Origin: Actinomycetes bacterium
Lineage (GTDB): Bacteria > Actinomycetota > Actinomycetes > Actinomycetales > Cellulomonadaceae
NCBI GenBank assembly: GCA_023418375.1
Contig: JAEZZV010000226.1
Coordinates: 1 to 10,853 of the forward strand
Length of the DNA stretch: 10,853 bases
Reading direction: 5' to 3'
Part shown: one piece after another, positions 6,547-10,853 of the stretch
Numbering within the stretch: the first letter of the stretch is position 1
Layout of the letters: every line of letters begins with the position of its first letter
Notes under the pieces: generated by a model
What the model saw: only the letters and a program-made list of their open reading frames with translations
The model's database searches: none
What the model was told of the DNA's origin: nothing
Made by a program: the position numbers and the translations under genes

Positions 6547-7590
6547 ATGCCGGGGGACCAGGTGGTGCGGCACGTCGAGATCGACGGGCACGTCGTCGCC
6601 TGGTCCTCCGTCGGGTCCGGCCCGGTGGTCGTCCTCGGCGGCTGGTGGTGCAGCCACCTCGCGCTCAACTGGGCCGACGACGCGTTCCGGCGCTTCGTCC
6701 TCGCGCTCGCCGACGGCCACACGGTCGTCCGGTACGACCGGCCCGGGACCGGGCTCTCCGACCGCCGGGCGGCCGTCCCCGCCGCGGTGGACGAGGAGCT
6801 CGCCGTCCTGGCGGGGTTCGTCGACGCGGCGGGGCTGGGCCGGGTGTCCCTCGTCGGCGCGTCGGCCGGCTGCGCGGTCGCCCTGGCGTTCGCCGCAGAT
6901 CGGCCCGCGGACGTCGACCGGCTGGTCCTGTACGGCAGCTACCTGCGCGGCGCCGACCTCGCCGTCCCGGCCGTGCGCGACACGCTGCTCGGCGTCGTCG
7001 AGCAGCACTGGGGCCTGGGCTCACGCGTGCTCGCCGACCTGTTCGTGCCGAACGGAACGGCCGAGGAGCGCGACGCGTTCGCCGCCTTCCAACGGCGCTC
7101 CGCCTCCCGGGAGACCGCGGCGGCGTCGCTGCGCGCGGTCTACGGCTACGACTCCTCGGCCCGGGCGGCGCAGGTGCGCGCGCCCACGCTCGTGCTGCAC
7201 CGGCGGGAGGACCGCGCGGTCTCGGCGGCGCTCGGGCGCGAGGTCGCCGCCGCGATCCCGGGCGCCTGGTACCGCGAGCTCGACGGTGACGACCACTTCC
7301 CGTGGCTGGGGCAGTGGCAGCCCGTGGCGGATGCGGTGGTGGCCTTTCTCGGCGGACGGCTGCCGCGTGCCGCGTCCCGATCCGGCCCGCAGGCACCGAC
7401 GGTCGACCTGACCGACCGTGAGCGGGAGGTCCTGGCGCTGGTCGCCCGCGGGCTGACCGACGCCCAGATCGCCTCGCGGCTCCACCTCAGCCCGCACACG
7501 GTCCACCGGCACGTCGCCAACATCAGGACCAAGCTCGGCGTGCCGTCGCGCGCCGCGGCCGCGGCATCGGTCGCCGCGCCCCGACGGTGA
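6547..7590 (+). CDS. Alpha/beta-hydrolase fused to LuxR-type DNA-binding domain
   Basis: A 347-residue fusion. Residues ~10-270 form an alpha/beta-hydrolase. The oxyanion region is VVVLGGWW (27-34), followed by YDRPGTGLSD (63-72). The nucleophile elbow is GASAG with Ser106, the likely acid is Asp222 in HRREDRAV, and the His is His250 in DGDDHFPWLG, so the triad looks intact. Residues 288-332 form a GerE/LuxR helix-turn-helix: LTDREREVLALVARGLTDAQ, then IASRLHLSPHTVHRHVANIR. A short Pro/Ala linker joins the two. No membrane segment or receiver domain is seen. The protein could be a one-component regulator whose hydrolase pocket senses or cleaves a small molecule; this is inference from architecture. 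It lies 59 bases after the methyltransferase, with its own apparent leaderless promoter and a dyad for possible autoregulation. It is convergent with the SDR gene, 22 bases apart. Confidence 0.92.
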   Translation: MPGDQVVRHVEIDGHVVAWSSVGSGPVVVLGGWWCSHLALNWADDAFRRFVLALADGHTVVRYDRPGTGLSDRRAAVPAAVDEELAVLAGFVDAAGLGRVSLVGASAGCAVALAFAADRPADVDRLVLYGSYLRGADLAVPAVRDTLLGVVEQHWGLGSRVLADLFVPNGTAEERDAFAAFQRRSASRETAAASLRAVYGYDSSARAAQVRAPTLVLHRREDRAVSAALGREVAAAIPGAWYRELDGDDHFPWLGQWQPVADAVVAFLGGRLPRAASRSGPQAPTVDLTDREREVLALVARGLTDAQIASRLHLSPHTVHRHVANIRTKLGVPSRAAAAASVAAPRR

Positions 7591-7612
7591 CCCGCGCCCG
7601 ACGGTCGGCCCC

Positions 7613-8434
7613 TCAGCCCACGCGGTCGCCCGGCCGCCCGGTGAAGTGGTCCATGCCCTGGTTGATGCCGAAGAGGTCGAGCACGGCGTCGAACGCGGGC
7701 ACGGGAAGCAGCCGGAGCGCGGGCATGATCCGCACCAGCGGCGGCAGCACGATCTGCTGGCGGCCGCTCTCGACGCCGTCCAGCACGGTCCGTGCGACGT
7801 CGCCCTCGCGCAGGATCGGCAGGAGCAGCGGCACCTTCGTGCGCACGCCCTCGAACATCCCGGTGTCGATGTAGTACGGGCAGACCACCAGCGTGCGCAC
7901 GGGGGAGCGGAGGGCCCGGAGCTCACCGCGCAGCGACTCGGTGAAGCCGATCGCCGCCCACTTGCTCGCGGAGTAGTCCGTCTGCCGCGCGACGCCGACC
8001 AGGCCCGCCGCGCTGGCCACCGTGACGACGGTGCCCGTGCGGCGCTCGATCATCCCCGGCAGGAACGCCTTGGTGACCCAGTACAGGGAGAGCACGTTGA
8101 CGGCCATGGTCCGCTCGACGGTCTCGTCCGGCGTCTCGAGCAGGGGCCGCCCGCTCACCACGCCCGCGTTGTTCACCACGACGTCGATCGGCCCGGTCTC
8201 CTCCGCCGCGGCCCGCACGGCCTCGCGGTCCGTGACGTCGACGACGTGCGCCTGAGCGGGCAGGCCGTGTGCGCGGATGTCGTCCGCGACGGCGTGCGCG
8301 CGCTCCGCTGACAGGTCCCAGACGACGGCCGTGGCGCCGCGCCGCGCGGCGCCGATCGCCATCCGGCGTCCCAGGCCGTTGCCACCGCCGGTGACGAGCA
8401 CGCGCGCACCCGCCAGAGAGGTCCCCCGGGCCAT
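7613..8434 (-). CDS. Short-chain dehydrogenase (SDR16C/RDH10-like)
   Basis: A 273-residue classical SDR oxidoreductase with a complete set of motifs: cofactor-binding TGGGNGLG (15-22), Asp40 at the end of beta-2 (suggesting NAD(H) preference), VVDVTD (64-69), NNAG (88-91), Asn113, Ser141, and YSASK with Tyr154 and Lys158. The stretch CPYYIDTGMFEG (185-196) resembles the SDR16C group, which includes retinol dehydrogenase 10 and 17-beta-HSD11-like enzymes acting on lipophilic alcohols. The frame is open further upstream. ATG 8434 is chosen because GAGGAGG lies just ahead of it and because SDRs begin shortly before the glycine motif. It starts 16 bases after the aldehyde dehydrogenase stop, so the two form an operon. 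A joint alcohol-to-acid oxidation is plausible; the substrate is not known. Confidence 0.93.
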   Translation of the reverse strand: MARGTSLAGARVLVTGGGNGLGRRMAIGAARRGATAVVWDLSAERAHAVADDIRAHGLPAQAHVVDVTDREAVRAAAEETGPIDVVVNNAGVVSGRPLLETPDETVERTMAVNVLSLYWVTKAFLPGMIERRTGTVVTVASAAGLVGVARQTDYSASKWAAIGFTESLRGELRALRSPVRTLVVCPYYIDTGMFEGVRTKVPLLLPILREGDVARTVLDGVESGRQQIVLPPLVRIMPALRLLPVPAFDAVLDLFGINQGMDHFTGRPGDRVG

Positions 8435-8450
8435 CTCGCTCCTCCTCGCC

Positions 8451-9989
8451 TCAGGGCAGCCGGCGCAGGACGCGCACGGCGGGACGCATGAGCTGGGGGT
8501 ACCGCGCACCCGCGAACCGTCCGGAGGCGCCGACCTGCATCAGGCGCTGCTCGGCGATCGTCTGGGCCTCGGTGTACTTGAGGATGCCCTCGCGCCCGTG
8601 GCGCCGGCCCAGCCCGGAGATGCCCATGCCGCCCATCGGCGCGTCGTGCGAGGCCCACGCCGCGGCGTAGCCCTCGTTGACGTTCACGGTGCCGGCGCGC
8701 AGGCGGACCGCGACCTCGGCGCCGCGGCGGCGCGACCACACGCTCGAGTTGAGCCCGTACTCGGTGTCGTTCGCCCTGGCCACGGCCTCGTCGGCATCTG
8801 CCACGCGGTAGATCGCGACGACCGGGCCGAACGTCTCGGCGCGGGCGAGCACGGCGTCGTCGGGCACGTCGGTCAGGACGGTGGGCGCGTAGAAGAGGGG
8901 CCCGAGCTCGGGCAGCGGGCGGCCGCCGGCGAGGACCCGTGCCCCCTTGCCGACGGCGTCGTCGACGTGCGCCGTGATCGTGTCGAGCTGGGACTCGCTG
9001 ACCAGGGAGCCGACCTCGACGTCCCAGTCCGTCCCCGGGCCGACGCGCATCCCGGCGACCCGGTCGGCGAAGGCTGCGACGAACGCGTCGGCGATGCCGG
9101 GGGTCACGTAGATCCGCTCGATGCTCACGCACAGCTGACCCGTGTTGGCGAAGCACGCCTCCGCGAGGCCCTCGACCGTGCGGTCCAGGTCGGCGTCGTC
9201 GAGCACGATCGCGGGGTTCTTCCCGCCGAGCTCGGCCGAGCAGCCGATGAGCCGCTCCGCGCACTGGCGCGCCACGGTCCGGCCCGTGGCCGTGGACCCG
9301 GTGAACATGAGGTAGTCGACGCGGTCGATCATCGCGGGCCCGAGCTCGCGGCCCGGGCCTGTGACGACGCCGAGCGCGTCGTCGGGCAGGCCGGCCTCGC
9401 GGAACAGGGCGACGAGGGCGAGCGCCGACAGCGGCGTCGCGGAGTCCGGCTTCAGCACGACGGTGTTCCCGGCGAGCAGCGCCGGGATCGCGTCGGAGAC
9501 CGCCAGCGTCAGGGGGTAGTTCCAGGGCGCGATGATCCCGACGACGCCCTTGGGCCGGTGGTGCTCGACGGTCCGGGTGAGGACCGGGACGGCGCCCCGG
9601 CGGCGTCGCGGGCGCAGGTGGGACGCGGCGGTGCGCCCGTAGTAGGCGGCCGTCAGCACGATGTCGGACAGCTCGGCGAACGCGCTCACGCGCGACTTCC
9701 CGGACTCGGCCTGGCAGAGGTCGAGCAGCTCGGCCTCGTCCCGCAGCACCAGATCGGCGAACCGGCGCACGACGGCGACCCTGCGGCCGAGGGGCAGCGC
9801 CGCCCAGGCGGTCTGGGCGGCCCGGGCGCGGGCGGCCGCGAGCTCCACGTCGTCCGGCGTGCCGAGCGGCACGCGGCCCACGACGGCACCGTCGGTGGGG
9901 GAGTGCACGTCGAGCGTGGGGCGGTCGGCGGCCGTGGCGACCAGGGCGGGCAGGTGCGCCCAGCGGGCGGGGGCGTCGACGATCGTCAC
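8451..9989 (-). CDS. gabD2: Succinate-semialdehyde dehydrogenase-like aldehyde dehydrogenase
   Basis: A 512-residue NAD(P)-dependent aldehyde dehydrogenase closely resembling mycobacterial GabD2 over its length: QAESGK (93-98), PKGVVGIIAPWNYPLTLAVS (146-165), KPDSATP (180-186), DYLMFTGSTATG (225-236), AELGGKNP (252-259), GQLCVSIERIYV (284-295) and APMGGMGISGLGRRHG. Catalytic residues are Asn157, Lys180, Glu253 and Cys287, with ETFGP at 385-389. It should oxidise succinic semialdehyde or another aldehyde to the acid in the cytoplasm. Start GTG 9987-9989 has GAGGAG four bases upstream. It is the first gene of a minus-strand operon with the SDR downstream. Divergence from the sigma gene leaves ~160 bases of shared upstream DNA. 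The family call is firm. The exact substrate is less so, because the SDR partner suggests it may work on the aldehyde that enzyme makes. Confidence 0.93.
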   Translation of the reverse strand: MTIVDAPARWAHLPALVATAADRPTLDVHSPTDGAVVGRVPLGTPDDVELAAARARAAQTAWAALPLGRRVAVVRRFADLVLRDEAELLDLCQAESGKSRVSAFAELSDIVLTAAYYGRTAASHLRPRRRRGAVPVLTRTVEHHRPKGVVGIIAPWNYPLTLAVSDAIPALLAGNTVVLKPDSATPLSALALVALFREAGLPDDALGVVTGPGRELGPAMIDRVDYLMFTGSTATGRTVARQCAERLIGCSAELGGKNPAIVLDDADLDRTVEGLAEACFANTGQLCVSIERIYVTPGIADAFVAAFADRVAGMRVGPGTDWDVEVGSLVSESQLDTITAHVDDAVGKGARVLAGGRPLPELGPLFYAPTVLTDVPDDAVLARAETFGPVVAIYRVADADEAVARANDTEYGLNSSVWSRRRGAEVAVRLRAGTVNVNEGYAAAWASHDAPMGGMGISGLGRRHGREGILKYTEAQTIAEQRLMQVGASGRFAGARYPQLMRPAVRVLRRLP

Positions 9990-10021
9990 GGGGCTCCTCG
10001 CGTCGGGGGACGGCCGTCATC

Positions 10022-10040
10022 GGCCGCGGCCCTCAGTCAA
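10022..10040 (-). promoter_or_regulatory. Possible upstream elements of the gabD2-SDR operon
   Basis: On the minus strand a -35-like TTGACT lies at 10040-10035, followed by the 10-base perfect palindrome GGCCGCGGCC (10022-10031). No good -10 hexamer is found at the right distance, so the promoter is only a candidate. The palindrome could be an operator or simple GC bias. Confidence 0.25.
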
Positions 10041-10066
10041 ACACCCCGAGCGCCGGGCGTCTTCCC

Positions 10067-10153
10067 ATGATCGGCGCGATGCTCTGCGCCGAGCTGCCGT
10101 CGGACGTGCTCGGGCTCAACCTTTCGGGGGCCTCGGCCGTGAAGGAGGTATGA
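10067..10153 (+). CDS. Possible 28-codon leader ORF upstream of the sigma gene
   Basis: ATG 10067 opens a 28-codon frame (MIGAMLCAELPSDVLGLNLS, then GASAVKEV) ending in TGA 10151-10153. The stop overlaps the ATG at 10150 of the sigma gene in an ATGA junction, and its last sense codons contain the sigma gene's Shine-Dalgarno. 26 of the 28 sense codons end in G or C, as in real genes here, though GC-rich DNA makes this common. A second ATG at 10079 is an alternative start. No ribosome site is visible before either. It could be a small coupled leader peptide or chance; I recognise no homologue. Confidence 0.25.
   Translation: MIGAMLCAELPSDVLGLNLSGASAVKEV
10071..10092. repeat. 7-bp hairpin in the sigma-gene upstream region
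   Basis: TCGGCGC (10071-10077) and GCGCCGA (10086-10092) pair perfectly around an 8-base loop. It lies between the gabD2 and sigma starts and inside the small leader ORF. It may be an operator dyad or an RNA hairpin; function unknown. Confidence 0.35.
10117..10143 (+). promoter_or_regulatory. Candidate ECF-type promoter of the sigma gene
   Basis: CAACC (10117-10121) and CGT (10138-10140) are separated by 16 bases, the arrangement of many ECF sigma promoters (AAC at -35, CGT at -10). ECF sigma genes often drive their own promoter. If used, transcription would start near 10147-10152, at or next to the start codon, making the Shine-Dalgarno partly or wholly untranscribed from this promoter. Confidence 0.35.
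10141..10149 (+). promoter_or_regulatory. Shine-Dalgarno GAAGGAGGT that decides the sigma start
   Basis: A near-perfect match to the 16S anti-Shine-Dalgarno. It is almost directly abutting ATG 10150 (one base after GGAGG), but lies seven bases from GTG 10156 and 13 from ATG 10162. Spacing favours GTG 10156. Confidence 0.65.
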
Positions 10154-10155
10154 CA

Positions 10156-10722
10156 GTGCTCATGGCCGGCGACGGGACGGACCGCCATCGCGACGGCGCG
10201 CCCGAGACGCTGACCGTCACGCCCGACACCAGGGCCGGCGCCGTCGACCGCGACGCCGAGTTCGCGGCCTTCGTGGCGGAGGCGACGCCCGCCCTTGCCC
10301 GCACCGCGTGGCTCCTCTGCGGCGACGAGCGCCGGGCCGAGGAGCTGGTCCAGCAGGCGCTCGTGCGTACGTACCTCGCGTGGGGCACCGCCCGCCAGCG
10401 CGAGCCGCTCGCCTACTCGCGGCGCGTGCTCGCGAACCTGCGCATCGACGGCTGGCGCAAGCACCGGCGCGAGGTGCTCACGGGCGTGCCGCCCGAGCGG
10501 GCGCTCGAGGCCGAGGCGGACCGGCTGGCCGAACGGGACCGCCTGGTCCGCGCGCTCGGCATACTCAGCCCGCGCCAACGACGCGTGGTCGTGCTGCGAC
10601 ACCTGGTCGGGCTCTCGGAGCGCGAAGTGGCCGACGACCTGGGCGTCTCGGTGGGCACGGTGAAGTCGACGGCGTCCCGGGGGCTGGCCCAGCTCCGCAG
10701 CGTGCTCGGTGAGGAGGAGTGA
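10156..10722 (+). CDS. SigE-family ECF RNA polymerase sigma factor
   Basis: A 188-residue sigma-70 factor of the actinobacterial SigE (SigE-fam_strep) ECF type. It would direct RNA polymerase to a stress or envelope regulon. Residues ~34-105 are region 2 (RDAEFAAFV, ARTAWLLCGDERRAEELVQQ, ALVRTYLAW, then RRVLANLRIDGWRKHRR). Residues ~125-183 are region 4, with LSPRQRRVVVLRHLVGLSER and the helix-turn-helix EVADDLGVSVGTVKSTASRG. An acidic tail (GEEE) ends it. GTG 10156 is chosen by ribosome-site spacing; ATG 10150 or ATG 10162 are alternatives that change the N-terminus by two residues either way. The first ~30 residues are variable and not conserved in the family. The TGA stop shares a base with the next ATG, so the downstream product, probably its anti-sigma or membrane partner, is coupled. 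Confidence 0.92.
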   Translation: MLMAGDGTDRHRDGAPETLTVTPDTRAGAVDRDAEFAAFVAEATPALARTAWLLCGDERRAEELVQQALVRTYLAWGTARQREPLAYSRRVLANLRIDGWRKHRREVLTGVPPERALEAEADRLAERDRLVRALGILSPRQRRVVVLRHLVGLSEREVADDLGVSVGTVKSTASRGLAQLRSVLGEEE

Positions 10723-10853
10723 TGGACGAGGACTTCACGACGAGGCTGCGGGCGACGGTCGACGCGGTGGCGCCGGCGATCGCCGTGGACACCACCGTCG
10801 TCCTGCCGCGGGCCCGACGGCGCCGCGCCGCCACGCGCACGGCCGCCCTGGCC
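10722..10853 (+). CDS. N-terminus of a probable anti-sigma/membrane partner, cut by window end
   Basis: 44 codons are visible from ATG 10722, with the frame open to the last base. The start shares its A with the sigma stop (TGATG) and has GAGGAGGAG (10711-10719) ahead of it. The visible part is a short acidic-to-neutral N-terminus (MDEDFTTRLRATVDAVAPAI), then a basic cluster RARRRRAATR followed by AALA. The pattern of a cytoplasmic tail with an Arg cluster before a likely membrane segment fits the membrane proteins usually encoded after SigE-family sigma genes. No zinc-binding HXXXCXXC motif is visible in this portion. Function is inferred mainly from position. Confidence 0.65.
   Translation, partial: MDEDFTTRLRATVDAVAPAIAVDTTVVLPRARRRRAATRTAALA

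Noticed and set aside
7581..7607. Direct repeat CCGACGGT around the hydrolase-LuxR stop (twice in 27 bases)
   Set aside because: Eight bases repeated twice in GC-rich DNA at a coding end is not enough to call a regulatory or terminator element.
8435..8509. A 25-residue upstream extension of the SDR
   Set aside because: It would overlap the gabD2 end and reads as Cys/Pro/Ser-rich. ATG 8434 has its own Shine-Dalgarno and suits the usual distance to the glycine motif.
8173..10020. A 615-codon minus-strand frame overlapping gabD2 and a 597-codon plus-strand frame opposite it
   Set aside because: Both are out-of-frame shadows of the aldehyde dehydrogenase and SDR genes, with Arg/Pro/Gly-rich nonsense translation.
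9661..10149. A 163-codon upstream extension of the sigma factor
   Set aside because: The extension is antisense to gabD2, lacks a sigma-family match and is Ser/Arg/Thr-rich. A near-perfect ribosome site at 10141-10149 sets the start at 10150-10162.

Overview
The window is about 10.9 kb of very GC-rich DNA with near-saturated G/C at third codon positions and densely packed genes. Overlapping stop/start junctions (ATGA, TGATG), GTG starts, a SigE-family sigma factor and a GabD2-type dehydrogenase close to the mycobacterial protein all point to an Actinomycetota chromosome. A Cellulomonas-like member of the Micrococcales is my guess from composition and gene style, not a demonstrated assignment. 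I see no mobile element, CRISPR array, tRNA or rRNA.

Layout. (a) 1-3220, plus strand: a tight three-gene operon. It holds the 3' part of a LolA/RseB-like envelope protein with an odd Leu/Asp-rich insert, an ABC transporter ATPase and an ABC-2 permease, joined by 4- and 14-base overlaps. (b) 3245-4216, minus: a stand-alone aldo/keto reductase, convergent with the operon. (c) 4466-6487, plus: a hotdog-fold thioesterase-like protein, then a class I SAM methyltransferase with an N-terminal winged-helix domain. (d) 6547-7590, plus: an alpha/beta-hydrolase fused to a C-terminal LuxR-type DNA-binding domain. It has its own probable leaderless promoter, with a dyad lying across the promoter spacer. 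(e) 9989-7613, minus: a two-gene operon of a GabD2-like aldehyde dehydrogenase and an SDR16C/RDH10-like short-chain dehydrogenase. Together they could oxidise an alcohol to an aldehyde and then to an acid. (f) 10150-10853, plus: a SigE-family ECF sigma factor overlapping the start of a likely membrane-bound anti-sigma partner that runs off the window. A possible 28-codon leader ORF lies just upstream.

How they fit together. The first operon is an envelope export or lipid/lipoprotein-handling module. The middle genes are small-molecule enzymes whose substrates cannot be read from sequence. The most distinctive item is the hydrolase-LuxR fusion, which looks like a one-component sensor: the hydrolase pocket could bind or cleave a small ligand and the fused helix-turn-helix could act on nearby DNA. 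The dyad in its own promoter suggests autoregulation. The sigma/anti-sigma pair at the right end is a separate regulatory unit and may control itself through an ECF-type promoter. No obviously undescribed multi-gene system is visible. The points most worth checking are the fusion protein with its promoter and the leader ORF before the sigma gene.
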